Shown piece by piece: positions 1 through 8,471 of a stretch of DNA of 23,518 nucleotides. The stretch's first letter is position 1. Each line of letters starts with the position of its first letter. A program made the position numbers and the translations under genes. The DNA comes from UBA2428 sp002343545 (GTDB taxonomy: Bacteria > Bdellovibrionota > UBA2428): the NCBI GenBank assembly GCA_937952285.1, contig CALFZE010000027.1:1-23518 (forward strand), in the 5' to 3' direction. The notes beneath the pieces are model-generated. The model was not told the origin of the DNA and made no database searches. It was given only the letters and a program-made list of their open reading frames with translations.

Positions 1-1
1 G

Positions 2-1651
2 GGCCGGACCCGCGCGGCCCGCAACCAGCCGCAGAAAACCCGCGGCGGCGGCATCATCACGAAGATCGTGCCGGACGAACGCACGAACTCCCTCGTCGTG
101 CTCGCGAACGGTCGCGGCGTCGAGGAACTCAAGAACCTCGTCTCCAAGCTCGACTCGCCGAACGCCCAGGGCGGCGGGAACATCCACATTTACTACGCGA
201 AGAACGCCGTGGCCGAGGAACTCGCCACGACGATCAACGCCCTCATCACCGGTCAACAACAGCAGCAGGCCCGCCCCGGCGGCTTCGGCAGCCAAGGGGG
301 CTTCGGCTCCCCGCCCCCGCCGAGTTTCAACCGCCCCGGCTACACCTCGCGCTACCGCGAAGACGGCGTGCGTTTCGAGGGCAACGTGAAGGTCACGGCC
401 GACAAGGCCACGAACTCGCTCGTCATCGTGGCGTCGGGTTCGGACTTCGCCTCGCTCCGCGACGTCTTCAAGCGTCTCGACGTTCCCCGCCGTCAGGTCT
501 ACGTCGAGGCGACCATCATGGAAATCAACACGAAGGAGAACTCCTCCTTCGCCGTGGGCACGAACGTCTTCGCTCCGGGCATGCCGCAGGCCGCGGGCTT
601 CATCCCGAACGCCGGCATTTCGCAAGGCGACTTCGCGAGCGCCATCTCGACGCCCGCGGGCATCTCGGGGCTCGTCGCGGGCTTCCAGGCCGGACAAAAA
701 TACAACTTCAATATCGGCGGCACGAACCGCCAGATCCACACGCTCATGGGCTTCATCAAGGCCGTCGTCGACTCGGGCCAGGGCCAGATCCTGCACCAAC
801 CGCAGATCCTGACCTCGGACAACCAGGACGCCCTCATCAACGTGACGACCAAGGTCCCCGTCCCGAGCCAATCGCAGACGGCCGTCGGCACGGGTTCCGT
901 CGCGACGACGACTTACAACAAGGAAGACGTCGAGATCGAGCTCAAGATCACGCCGCAAATCGGCCAGGACAACGACTTGATCAAGCTCAAGCTCGAGCAG
1001 AAGATGGACGACTTCTCGCCCTCGGGCCAGGGCGGCCAGATCGTTACGACCAAGCGCAAAGCGACGACGACCGTCGTGGTGCGCGACGGCGACTCGATCG
1101 CCGTGGGCGGTCTGCAGAAGTACACCTCGCGCGACACCCGTTCGAAGTTCCCCCTGCTCGGCGACCTGCCGGTCCTGGGCTGGCTCTTCAAGGGTTCGGA
1201 TTCGGGCGTGGACCGCGCGAACCTCATCCTTTTCCTCCGCCCGCGCGTCATCAACTCCTACAGCGACCTCCTCACGATCACGGGCCAGAAGATCGAGTCG
1301 CGCGCGAAGATCGGCGCCGAGCAGTACGACCCGAAGGATCGCTTCAAGAAGGAGATCGGCGAAATGCGCGAAGCGAATCAAGAGTCGCTCTCGCGCCCCG
1401 AGCCGCGCAACTGGAGCTTCCGTCCCAACGACGCGGGCGACGCTCCGATGCCCGACCCGACGCCGGAGCCCACGCCCACGCCGACCTTCGACTCGCTCGG
1501 CAACCCGGTCGTCGAAGAGACCCCGGCCGCGCTGCGCTCGAACGACGCGACCCCGGCCGATACGACCACGGCGAACAACGGCGGCACGACCTACGTCGTG
1601 ACCCCGCCCTCGCCTTCGCCCACCCCTTCTCCGACGGCCGCGGGACGCTAA
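2..1651 (+). CDS. gspD: Type II secretion secretin GspD (5' partial)
   Basis: This is the outer-membrane secretin channel of the T2SS. The open frame runs into the window edge without a start; residues 'GIITKIVPDERTNSLVVL' at about nt 50-105 are a periplasmic N-domain signature, so the GTG at 68 is internal and the true start lies upstream. N-domain repeats follow; the last one contains 'VTADKATNSLVIVA' and 'VPRRQVYVEATIMEI'. The secretin core (about nt 720-1255) has 'GQGQILHQPQILTSDN', the 'SIAVGGL' motif, 'PLLGDLPVLGWLF' and the closing 'LILFLRPRVI'. A Q5/Gly/Pro-rich insert sits between N-domains (about nt 250-345). After the core come about 130 residues that end in a Pro/Thr/Ser-rich tail with no recognisable pilotin-binding S-domain. 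The stop codon directly abuts the gspE ATG. The family is certain; the N-terminal length is unknown. Confidence 0.96.
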   Translation, partial: GRTRAARNQPQKTRGGGIITKIVPDERTNSLVVLANGRGVEELKNLVSKLDSPNAQGGGNIHIYYAKNAVAEELATTINALITGQQQQQARPGGFGSQGGFGSPPPPSFNRPGYTSRYREDGVRFEGNVKVTADKATNSLVIVASGSDFASLRDVFKRLDVPRRQVYVEATIMEINTKENSSFAVGTNVFAPGMPQAAGFIPNAGISQGDFASAISTPAGISGLVAGFQAGQKYNFNIGGTNRQIHTLMGFIKAVVDSGQGQILHQPQILTSDNQDALINVTTKVPVPSQSQTAVGTGSVATTTYNKEDVEIELKITPQIGQDNDLIKLKLEQKMDDFSPSGQGGQIVTTKRKATTTVVVRDGDSIAVGGLQKYTSRDTRSKFPLLGDLPVLGWLFKGSDSGVDRANLILFLRPRVINSYSDLLTITGQKIESRAKIGAEQYDPKDRFKKEIGEMREANQESLSRPEPRNWSFRPNDAGDAPMPDPTPEPTPTPTFDSLGNPVVEETPAALRSNDATPADTTTANNGGTTYVVTPPSPSPTPSPTAAGR

Positions 1652-3370
1652 ATGGCCTACCCGTCGCTGGAAACCCAGATCGGCAAGATCCTCGTCCAGA
1701 ACGCGGGTCTCAGCGAGAAGGATCTCGAGGACGTCCTGCGCGTGCAGGCCGAGACGAGCAAGCGCATCGGCGAGATCCTGATCGAGCGTAATCTCATGCG
1801 CCCCGACGACATCGCGCGCGCCCTCGCCTTCCAGCTGGGCCTGCCGTACATCGAGGACCTCAAGCCGAACGAGATCGATCCTACGATCATCTCGGGGCTC
1901 ACGATCCAGTTCTGCCGCGAGAACTCGCTGCTCCCCATCCTCATGGACGAGAAGATCCTGCGCATCGCCGTCTCGGATCCCTTCAACTACGAACCGCTCG
2001 ACGCCCTCCGGCTCAAGTACGACCGCGAGCTCGACCTCGTGCTCGCCACCAAAGCCAAGCTCGACGAAGCCGTGAACCGCGTCTTCGAACGCAGCGAAAA
2101 CATGATCAAGGGGCTCGAGGAAGAGGCCGAGGACTACGCCGTCGACCTCAAGGAAACGGCCGATTTGCTCGAGGCGGGCGAGGACGAAGCGCCCGTCATC
2201 AAATTCGTGAACTCGCTGCTCCTGCGCGCCGTCAAAGAGAAAGCCTCGGATATCCACATCGAGCCCTTCGAGAAGTTCGTCACGGTGCGCTTCCGCATCG
2301 ACGGCATCCTGAACGACGTCTACCAAGCCCCCAAGCAGCTCCACGCCGCGATCTCCTCGCGCATCAAGGTCCTGGCCGAGCTCAACATCGCCGAGAAGCG
2401 CATTCCGCAGGACGGTCGCATCAAGATCACGATCGCCGGCCGCGAGGTCGACATTCGTCTCTCCGTCGTCCCCGTTCAGTTCGGTGAACGCCTCGTCATG
2501 CGTCTTCTCGACAAATCGAGCGTCGTCCTGGACCTGCAGAAGCTCGGCTTCAGCCCCTACTACATCGACACGATCACGCGGCTGACCTCGTCCAAGTACG
2601 GGATCTTCCTCGTCACCGGCCCCACGGGTTCCGGTAAGTCCACGACCCTCGCCGCGTGTCTGAAGATCATCAACACGCCCGAGCGTAACATCATCACGGT
2701 CGAGGACCCCGTCGAGTTCGCGCTCCCGGGCATCGGACAGATCGCGGTGAACCACAAGGTGGGACTGAACTTCGCCGCGGGACTGCGCGCGATCCTGCGC
2801 CAAGACCCGGACGTCGTCATGGTGGGGGAAATCCGGGACCGGGAAACGGCCGAAATCGCCATCAACGCCTCGCTCACGGGTCACTTGGTGCTCTCCACGC
2901 TGCACACGAACGACGCGCCCGGCGCCATCACCCGTATGGTCGACATGGGCGTCGAGCCCTTCCTCGTGAGTTCCTCGCTCGTGGGCGTCCTCGCCCAACG
3001 TCTTATCCGCCGTCTTTGCTCCTGCGCCGAGTCCTTCGAGCCGACCGAAGACATTCTCTCGCCCGCGCTCCTGTCGAAGGATCTTTTGCTTAAGAAGTAC
3101 GGCGTCACCGAGATCAAGCGGCCTAAGGGCTGCACGGAATGCCGCTTCACGGGCTACCGCGGCCGAACGGGTATCCACGAGCTCATGGTCATCTCGGACC
3201 CTATCAAGCAACTCATCCTGCAGCGCATGGACGCCGGCTCGATCCGCAAGCAGGCCGTGTCGGAAGGCATGACCTCGCTGCGCGAATCCGCCATCGCCAA
3301 GCTCATCTCGGGCACGAGTTCGATCGAGGAAATCATCCGGATGACGCAGCTCGAAGAGGAGAACGGATAA
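1652..3370 (+). CDS. gspE: T2SS assembly ATPase GspE
   Basis: This 572-residue cytoplasmic ATPase powers pseudopilus assembly from the inner-membrane platform. The N-terminal GspE/MshEN-type domain (about 1-150) starts 'LETQIGKILVQNAGLSEKDL'. The ATPase core has Walker A 'GPTGSGKSTT' near residue 323, the Asp box around 'NIITVEDPVEF', Walker B 'PDVVMVGEIRD' near 391, and the His box 'LVLSTLHTNDA'. The zinc-binding segment is slightly odd: the first cysteine pair is C456-S-C458 rather than the usual CxxC, while the second is normal, C494-x-x-C497, followed by 'GYRGRTGIHEL'. Length is close to the family norm. The ATG begins on the base after the gspD stop. The assignment is secure; whether zinc is still bound with the shortened pair is unknown. 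Confidence 0.97.
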   Translation: MAYPSLETQIGKILVQNAGLSEKDLEDVLRVQAETSKRIGEILIERNLMRPDDIARALAFQLGLPYIEDLKPNEIDPTIISGLTIQFCRENSLLPILMDEKILRIAVSDPFNYEPLDALRLKYDRELDLVLATKAKLDEAVNRVFERSENMIKGLEEEAEDYAVDLKETADLLEAGEDEAPVIKFVNSLLLRAVKEKASDIHIEPFEKFVTVRFRIDGILNDVYQAPKQLHAAISSRIKVLAELNIAEKRIPQDGRIKITIAGREVDIRLSVVPVQFGERLVMRLLDKSSVVLDLQKLGFSPYYIDTITRLTSSKYGIFLVTGPTGSGKSTTLAACLKIINTPERNIITVEDPVEFALPGIGQIAVNHKVGLNFAAGLRAILRQDPDVVMVGEIRDRETAEIAINASLTGHLVLSTLHTNDAPGAITRMVDMGVEPFLVSSSLVGVLAQRLIRRLCSCAESFEPTEDILSPALLSKDLLLKKYGVTEIKRPKGCTECRFTGYRGRTGIHELMVISDPIKQLILQRMDAGSIRKQAVSEGMTSLRESAIAKLISGTSSIEEIIRMTQLEEENG

Positions 3371-3373
3371 GCC

Positions 3374-4615
3374 GTGGGCCAATACGAAGTCACGGGCGCC
3401 GACGCGAGCGGCCGCACCAAGAAGATCCTCGTCGACACGGATTCGCCCAAGTCGGCGCGCGCCAAGGCCCGCGCCATGGGACTCACCCCCGTCGAGGTGA
3501 AGGCCGCCGACGGCGCGGGGATCTCGGCGTCGCGCACCAAGGGCGAGGCCGGCAAGCCCACGGGGATCGAGCTGCCCTTCGGCGGCATCTCGCAGCAAGA
3601 CCTCTCGAACATGGTCCGGCAGCTCGCCACGCTCGTGAAGGCCCACGTTCCCATCGTCGAGTCGCTCTCGGCGCTCGTCGACCAGATCGACAACGTCAAG
3701 CTGCGCAAGGTCCTCATGAGCATCCGGCAGGACGTGAAGGAAGGCCGCACGATCGGCGACGCCTTCGCGGCTTTCCCCAAGATCTTCGACAACGTCTTCG
3801 TGAACATGGTGCGCGCGGGCGAAAGCTCGGGGCGGCTGGACGTCGTGTTGCTGCGCCTCGCGGACTTCGCCGAGGGCCGACTCAAGCTCAAGGGCAAGGT
3901 CCAGGGCGCGATGACCTACCCCATCATCATGGTCGTCGTCGGCACGATCATCTTCGTCGTGTTGATGCTCAAGGTCGTCCCCACGATCACGGGCATGTTC
4001 AACGACACGAAGCAGGCGCTGCCCACGCCCACCGTGATTCTCATCGCGGCCTCGGACTTCCTGCAGGCGCACGGCTTCAAGCTGCTCGTGGGCGTGCTCG
4101 GGAGCGCGATCCTCCTGCAGCGCTACATCGCCACGAAGGCCGGGCGCGAGCGCAAGGACGCCTTTCTCCTGAAGGCGCCGCTCTTCGGTATGCTGAACCG
4201 CATGATCTGCGTGTCGCGCTTCGCGCGCACGCTCGGCACGCTCCTTTCGAGCGGCGTGCCCATGCTCACGGCGCTCGAGATCACGCGCAACGTCGTCTCG
4301 AACGCAACGTTTGAACGGGTCGTCGAGGCCGCGACCGAGCAGGTCCGCGAGGGTCGCCCCCTCGCGTACACGCTCAAGCAGAGCGGGGAATTCCCCCCGA
4401 TCGTCGTCCACATGGTAGGAGTCGGCGAAAAGACCGGGGAGCTCGAACAGATGCTCCTCAACGTCGCCGAGGGGTACGAACAACAAGTCGAGATGAAGCT
4501 GGGTCAAGTCACGACCGCCCTCGAGCCGCTGATGCTGGTTGGCATGGCCGGCGCCGTGGGTTTCATCGTGATGGCCATCCTGCTGCCCATTCTCGACATG
4601 CAGAACTTTGGTTGA
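3374..4615 (+). CDS. gspF: T2SS inner-membrane platform protein GspF
   Basis: This 413-residue polytopic protein forms the core of the inner-membrane platform and contacts GspE and GspL. It has two homologous GspF domains: the first carries 'LATLVKAHVPIVESLSALVDQ' (split motif: QLATL then KAHVPI), the second 'RFARTLGTLLSSGVPML'. Hydrophobic segments lie near residues 180-203, 235-252 and 385-408, the usual three-helix layout. The gene begins with GTG at 3374, three bases after the gspE stop; a GAGGAG about 12 bases upstream, within the end of gspE, may serve as the ribosome site. The GTG fits the family N-terminus ('YEVTGADASGRTKK'), so no other start is needed. Confidence 0.96.
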   Translation: MGQYEVTGADASGRTKKILVDTDSPKSARAKARAMGLTPVEVKAADGAGISASRTKGEAGKPTGIELPFGGISQQDLSNMVRQLATLVKAHVPIVESLSALVDQIDNVKLRKVLMSIRQDVKEGRTIGDAFAAFPKIFDNVFVNMVRAGESSGRLDVVLLRLADFAEGRLKLKGKVQGAMTYPIIMVVVGTIIFVVLMLKVVPTITGMFNDTKQALPTPTVILIAASDFLQAHGFKLLVGVLGSAILLQRYIATKAGRERKDAFLLKAPLFGMLNRMICVSRFARTLGTLLSSGVPMLTALEITRNVVSNATFERVVEAATEQVREGRPLAYTLKQSGEFPPIVVHMVGVGEKTGELEQMLLNVAEGYEQQVEMKLGQVTTALEPLMLVGMAGAVGFIVMAILLPILDMQNFG

Positions 4616-4634
4616 AGGAAAGAAAGGAAACATC

Positions 4635-5114
4635 ATGAACGTCGTCGCAAAATTCCGCCGCCATTTCCGGGAGCTCCTCAAGTCCCGGCCCACGGGCCAA
4701 GGGGGTCTGACCCTGCTCGAGATCCTCATGGTTCTCGCGCTCCTCGGCTTCGTGCTCTCGATCGTCGGCCAGCGCGTCTTCTCCGCGTTCAACCGCGGTA
4801 ACGTGCGCGCCACGAAGATCCTCATCAAGCGGATCGAAGGCGAGCTCGACCGCTACAAGCTCGACTGCGGGTCCTACCCGTCCACCGAGCAGGGCCTCGC
4901 GGCCCTCGTCACGGCTCCGACCGTCGGCAAGAAGTGCCGCGACTACGATCCCTCCGGCTACAACGGCGGCGCGAAAGAACCGCCCAAGGACGCTTGGCAG
5001 AACGACCTCAAGTACGAAAGCGACGGCCGCGCGTACAAGATCATCAGCTTGGGTGAAGACGGCACCGAGGGCGGCGACGGCCAGAACGCCGACATCTCCT
5101 CGGGCGAGGAATAA
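4635..5114 (+). CDS. gspG: T2SS major pseudopilin GspG
   Basis: This 159-residue major pseudopilin polymerises into the periplasmic pseudopilus that pushes substrates through GspD. The ATG at 4635 is chosen because AAAGGAAA lies just upstream; an in-frame TTG at 4608 would overlap gspF and is less likely. The prepilin leader is long (24 residues, ending QGG), with predicted cleavage before 'LTLLEILMVLALLG'; Glu5 of the mature protein is present and position 1 is Leu instead of the common Phe. The globular domain shows the GspG signatures 'YPSTEQGLAALV', 'DAWQNDLKY', 'SLGEDGTEGGDG' and 'ADI', which in the family include calcium-binding residues. Two cysteines (in DCGSYP and KKCRDY) could form a disulfide. 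Confidence 0.96.
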   Translation: MNVVAKFRRHFRELLKSRPTGQGGLTLLEILMVLALLGFVLSIVGQRVFSAFNRGNVRATKILIKRIEGELDRYKLDCGSYPSTEQGLAALVTAPTVGKKCRDYDPSGYNGGAKEPPKDAWQNDLKYESDGRAYKIISLGEDGTEGGDGQNADISSGEE

Positions 5115-5144
5115 GCCCGGGCCCTTACCCGCGAGATCAACGCC

Positions 5145-5789
5145 ATGAACTTCTTGCGCAACGTCAGGTCGGGGATCGGAGCGAGCTCCCGCTCCGGCTT
5201 GACGTTGCTCGAGATCCTGCTCGTCCTCGCCCTCCTGGGCATGCTCACGACGACCGTCACGCCCAGCCTCTCGCGGATTTTCCGCGCGAACGTCTCGTCG
5301 TCGGTCCGCCGCTTCAGCGGACTCATTCGTTTCACCTACGACCAGGCCGTCATGACCGGCCGCCTGCATCGCATCGTCCTCGACCTTGACAACGCTTCCT
5401 GGAAGGTCGAATCCGCCGATCCCGGCGCCCTCCCCATCGACCGCACGCGGCTCGGCCTCATGGCCGAAGGCCTGCGCGAAGAAGACCGCCAACTCACGGA
5501 GCCCGGCTTCAAGCCCGCCGGCAAGGGGCTCGTCGACGACATCCCGCGTGGCGTGAAGATCGTCGAGGTGAAGTCCTGGCGCATCGGTCCCGACCCCGTC
5601 GATAAGGGCACGGTGAGCATCTACGCCTTTCCGAACGGCTACGTGGACGAAGCCACGATCGTGCTTTCCGAGGCCGACAAAGAGAACGTCTCCCGCTACG
5701 AGATCTCGACGCTGCCCCTCACGGGCCGCGTCGTGGTGAACATCCAGCCGGCGACCGCCGGCGCGACCGTGGGAGGGCCTCCGCAATGA
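5145..5789 (+). CDS. gspH: T2SS minor pseudopilin GspH
   Basis: This 214-residue minor pseudopilin has a prepilin N-terminus: an 18-residue leader ending RSG, then 'LTLLEILLVLALLGML' with Glu5 conserved. Position right after gspG and the beta-rich C-terminal part ('VMTGRLHRIVLDLDNASWKV') support GspH, which sits at or near the pseudopilus tip. It is somewhat longer than typical GspH (about 170-195). The 30-base gap after gspG contains only a weak GAGAT ribosome site. Its stop overlaps the gspI ATG in an ATGA. The pseudopilin call is sure; the letter H rests on order and length. Confidence 0.88.
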   Translation: MNFLRNVRSGIGASSRSGLTLLEILLVLALLGMLTTTVTPSLSRIFRANVSSSVRRFSGLIRFTYDQAVMTGRLHRIVLDLDNASWKVESADPGALPIDRTRLGLMAEGLREEDRQLTEPGFKPAGKGLVDDIPRGVKIVEVKSWRIGPDPVDKGTVSIYAFPNGYVDEATIVLSEADKENVSRYEISTLPLTGRVVVNIQPATAGATVGGPPQ

Positions 5790-6355
5790 GCGCGCCCCGC
5801 CTCCGCCGCCCGGATTCCGGCTTCACCCTGCTCGAGGTCCTCATCGCGATCGCCCTCTTCGGCGTGGCCGTCGTCGCGATCGAGCGCGGACGCATCATCA
5901 GCCTTCGCAACGTCGTCGAGAGCGAGCGGCTGGCCGTCGCGGTGCAGCTCGGCAGCGCCAAGATGACCGAGATGCAGATCAAGTACCAACGTCTGCTCGA
6001 CAAGGACGGCATCTCGTCGGCCTACGGCGAAGAGACGGGGAGCTTCGAAGCCCCCTACGCCGAGTACAAGTGGAAGGCCAAGTTCGCCGAGAGCAAGCTG
6101 CAGATGGGCGGCGATCAGCTCGTCAAGCTCCTGCAGACCTTCGGCATCGACGAGGAAGAAGCGCAGGCCCAGGTCGAGTCGCAGAAGCTCGTCCTGACGA
6201 ACCTCAACAAGATGATCAAGGAGAACTTCGGCGAGCTCCAGGTCGACATCGAATGGGAACAGTTCGGGCGCGCCCGCAGCTTCCCGCTCGTCACGCACCT
6301 CACGCCGGCCAAACCCAAGATCGAACTCACGACCGAAGCCGAGGCGAGCCCATGA
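5786..6355 (+). CDS. gspI: T2SS minor pseudopilin GspI (extended)
   Basis: This 189-residue minor pseudopilin has a 12-residue leader ending DSG, then 'FTLLEVLIAIALFGVAVVAI' with Glu5. The segment 'ESERLAVAVQLGSAKMTEMQ' matches the GspI layout, in which the post-helix region reads like 'A..LA...M...'. Known GspI proteins form the GspI-J-K tip complex and are usually about 120-130 residues. The extra length here is a charged, probably helical stretch at about residues 70-150 containing 'GIDEEEAQAQVESQKLVL'. It overlaps both neighbours by ATGA. The assignment is by order and N-terminal signature. Confidence 0.88.
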   Translation: MSAPRLRRPDSGFTLLEVLIAIALFGVAVVAIERGRIISLRNVVESERLAVAVQLGSAKMTEMQIKYQRLLDKDGISSAYGEETGSFEAPYAEYKWKAKFAESKLQMGGDQLVKLLQTFGIDEEEAQAQVESQKLVLTNLNKMIKENFGELQVDIEWEQFGRARSFPLVTHLTPAKPKIELTTEAEASP

Positions 6356-7299
6356 CGCGCGCCCGCAAAACCAAGACTTTAAAGACGCGCGTAAGTGGAT
6401 TCACGCTGCTCGAGGTCCTGCTCGTCATCACCTTGCTTTTCTTCCTGTCGCTCACGACCTTCCAGTCGGTGCGCAACACGATGAACGCCAAGGAAGACAT
6501 CGACTACCGTACGGAAGTCGTGCAGATGCAGCGCGCGGTCTTCGCCCTGCTCGAGCGCGACCTGCGCCTGGCCTTCCACCACGTCGCCGAGGACTTCATC
6601 TGGGAAGCGCCCCCGCCCGATCCGAACAATCCCCCCGACCCCACGCAACCCACTCCCACGAAGCCCCCCGCCATCACGGTTTTCCGCGGCAAGGGCGCCG
6701 AGATCTTCTTCTCCACGAAGTCGCATCAGCGCATGAGCGCCGATTCGCCCGAGAACGAACAGCACTTCGTCACCTACCAGATCCACGACAACGCGCTCGT
6801 GCGCGCCGAATCCAAGCGCGCCATCGCCGTGGCCGACCGCGAGGACGCCGAGCGGCTCAAGAAGGTCGTGCTGCTCAACAAGATCTCCAAGCTCGCCTTC
6901 AAGTTCTACGATCCCAAGGGGGAGCGTTGGACCGACGAATGGGACACCGAGAGCGCCGACACGCGCGACGTCTTGCCCATGGCCGTCGAAGTCGAGATGG
7001 AATACACGCCCGACGTCGAAGAAACGAGCCGTCGCAAACCCGAACCCGTCGTCTTCAAGACGTCGTTCATCCTGACCGAACCGCTTTTCCGTAAGCCGGG
7101 CGCGGGCGTCCCCCCGAGGGCCGGCCAAGGGCAAGGTCAGGGTCAGGGCGGACAACCCGGCCAAGGCGGTGGACAAGGCGGCGCGGGCGGCGGCGGACAA
7201 GGACAAGGTCAAGGCCAGGGTCAATGGCAAGGTGGCCAAGGGCAAGGACAAGGCGGCCGTAGCCAAGGCGGCAACCCCGGCGGAGGCACGACGCGATGA
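6352..7299 (+). CDS. gspJ: T2SS minor pseudopilin GspJ with Gly/Gln-rich tail
   Basis: This 315-residue minor pseudopilin is part of the expected I-J-K tip complex. The start is the ATG inside the ATGA overlap with the gspI stop; a longer open frame upstream merely runs through gspI. The leader is 16 residues (ending VSG), cleaved before 'FTLLEVLLVITLLFFLSL'. 'MQRAVFALLERDLRLAFHHV' is the usual GspJ region after the helix. There is a Pro-rich insert at about residues 86-108. The last roughly 58 residues (about 258-315) are almost pure Gly/Gln with short GQ runs, well beyond the family's usual end and giving a protein about 100 residues longer than typical GspJ. GspK downstream has a related tail. 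Confidence 0.9.
   Translation: MTRARKTKTLKTRVSGFTLLEVLLVITLLFFLSLTTFQSVRNTMNAKEDIDYRTEVVQMQRAVFALLERDLRLAFHHVAEDFIWEAPPPDPNNPPDPTQPTPTKPPAITVFRGKGAEIFFSTKSHQRMSADSPENEQHFVTYQIHDNALVRAESKRAIAVADREDAERLKKVVLLNKISKLAFKFYDPKGERWTDEWDTESADTRDVLPMAVEVEMEYTPDVEETSRRKPEPVVFKTSFILTEPLFRKPGAGVPPRAGQGQGQGQGGQPGQGGGQGGAGGGGQGQGQGQGQWQGGQGQGQGGRSQGGNPGGGTTR
7126..7272 (+). repeat. GQ-coding low-complexity repeat in gspJ
   Basis: This degenerate short-period repeat is built on CAAGG(N)/CAGGG(N) units, with hexamers such as GGTCAG and GGACAA recurring many times. In the gspJ frame it encodes alternating Gly-Gln and Gly runs. Such arrays can change length by slippage, so the tail length may differ between strains. 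Confidence 0.85.
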
Positions 7300-8471
7300 A
7301 GCGCCTCCGCAAATCCAAGTCGGGCGTCGCGCTTCTGCTCGTCATGATCTCGCTCGCGCTCCTGAGCGTGCTCCTCATCGAAATTCTCTTCGCGAGCCGC
7401 GTCGACCTTCGCATCGCGCTCAACTCGCGCAACCGCCTGCAGGCCTACTACATGGCGCTGTCCTCGGCGCGGCTCTCGCTCCTGCGCTTGCACATGTACA
7501 AGGAAGTGCGCAACCTCATCGACGGCGCGGGCGGGGCCGCCCCCATCCCCAAGGAAACCGTCGACCGCATCTGGAGCTCGCCCTTGCCGATGTTCCCCCT
7601 GCCCGGCCAGGAGATCGATTGGCCCGGCGGCCTGCAAGGTTCCATTCAGGCCGAAGGCTCCAAGATCCCGGTCAACTTGCTCGACGGCAGCCCCTTCCGC
7701 CGCAGCAGCGAAGAGAAGCAGAAAGCCGTGCGCGAAGAGATCAAGCGCCTCTTCGAAGGCATGCGCCAGGACGAGACCTTCGATAAGCTTTACCGTGGCC
7801 TGGACCCCGAAGACCTCATCGATCCCCTGCAGGACTGGATCGACGCCGACCCGAACCAACTCAAGGGCGGCGAGGAAAACCGCGACTACGAACGTCTGGC
7901 CGACCCGTACCAAACGCGCAACGACCGCATCCCCAGTCTGACCGAGATCCACATGATCAAGGGCTGGACGGACGACCTCTACAATCGCTTCGTGAAGCAT
8001 TTCAGCGTGCTCACGACGGAGATCGCCGTGAACCCGAACTACGTCCCGATCGAGCGTATCCAAGCTTGGGAACCCAAGCTCAGCCCCGAGGACCTCGCGG
8101 CCATCGAGAAGCGCCGCCAGCTCCAGCCCTTCTCGAAGCTCGCCGACCTCGAGAGCTTCATCCAGACCTCGCCCGACATTCGCAACGGCCGCGACTTCAA
8201 ACTCCCGACGACTTACGCGGAGTCCGACCGCGAAGAAATCTTCCAGATCGAGGCCACCGGGATCGTGGACGACACCCGACGGACCCTCAAACTCGGCGTT
8301 CGCTTTATCACCGAGCCCACCCGCCAACCCGCGCGCCCCCAACAGGGCGGCGGACAGGGCCAGGGGCAAGGTCAGGGGCAAGGACAAGGTCAGACGGGTG
8401 GCAACCCACAGGCCCAAAAGAAGGGTAAACTTCTGGAACCGTACGTGGTGACGATCGAGGAGGTCCTATGA
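7296..8471 (+). CDS. gspK: T2SS minor pseudopilin GspK with GQ tract
   Basis: This 391-residue protein is the large atypical pseudopilin that caps the pseudopilus tip. The leader MKRLRKSKSG is followed by 'VALLLVMISLALLSVLLIEI'; position 5 of the mature protein is Leu, not Glu, which is the GspK hallmark. A large globular domain follows with typical GspK stretches: 'VNLLDGSPFRR', 'DLIDPLQDWIDAD', 'IPSLTEIHMIKGW', and the later helical repeat around 'FSKLADLESFI'. Near the C-terminus (about 350-368) is a GQ-repeat tract like that of GspJ, then a final 'GKLLEPYVVTIEEVL' that looks like an ordered last strand. It overlaps gspJ and gspL by ATGA. Confidence 0.95.
   Translation: MKRLRKSKSGVALLLVMISLALLSVLLIEILFASRVDLRIALNSRNRLQAYYMALSSARLSLLRLHMYKEVRNLIDGAGGAAPIPKETVDRIWSSPLPMFPLPGQEIDWPGGLQGSIQAEGSKIPVNLLDGSPFRRSSEEKQKAVREEIKRLFEGMRQDETFDKLYRGLDPEDLIDPLQDWIDADPNQLKGGEENRDYERLADPYQTRNDRIPSLTEIHMIKGWTDDLYNRFVKHFSVLTTEIAVNPNYVPIERIQAWEPKLSPEDLAAIEKRRQLQPFSKLADLESFIQTSPDIRNGRDFKLPTTYAESDREEIFQIEATGIVDDTRRTLKLGVRFITEPTRQPARPQQGGGQGQGQGQGQGQGQTGGNPQAQKKGKLLEPYVVTIEEVL
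8342..8399 (+). repeat. GQ-coding low-complexity repeat in gspK
   Basis: A short array of CAGGGN/CAAGGN hexamers encodes Gly-Gln pairs in the gspK frame. It has the same composition and frame use as the larger array at the end of gspJ about 1.1 kb upstream, and the two may be related by duplication or convergence. Confidence 0.8.

Noticed and set aside
3139..4314. A plus-strand open frame overlapping the end of gspE and most of gspF
   Set aside because: It is Arg/His/Gly-rich with no family features; gspF in the other frame is complete and clearly real.
4608..4634. TTG start extending GspG by 9 residues
   Set aside because: It would overlap gspF and lengthen an already long prepilin leader; the ATG at 4635 has AAAGGAAA at good spacing.
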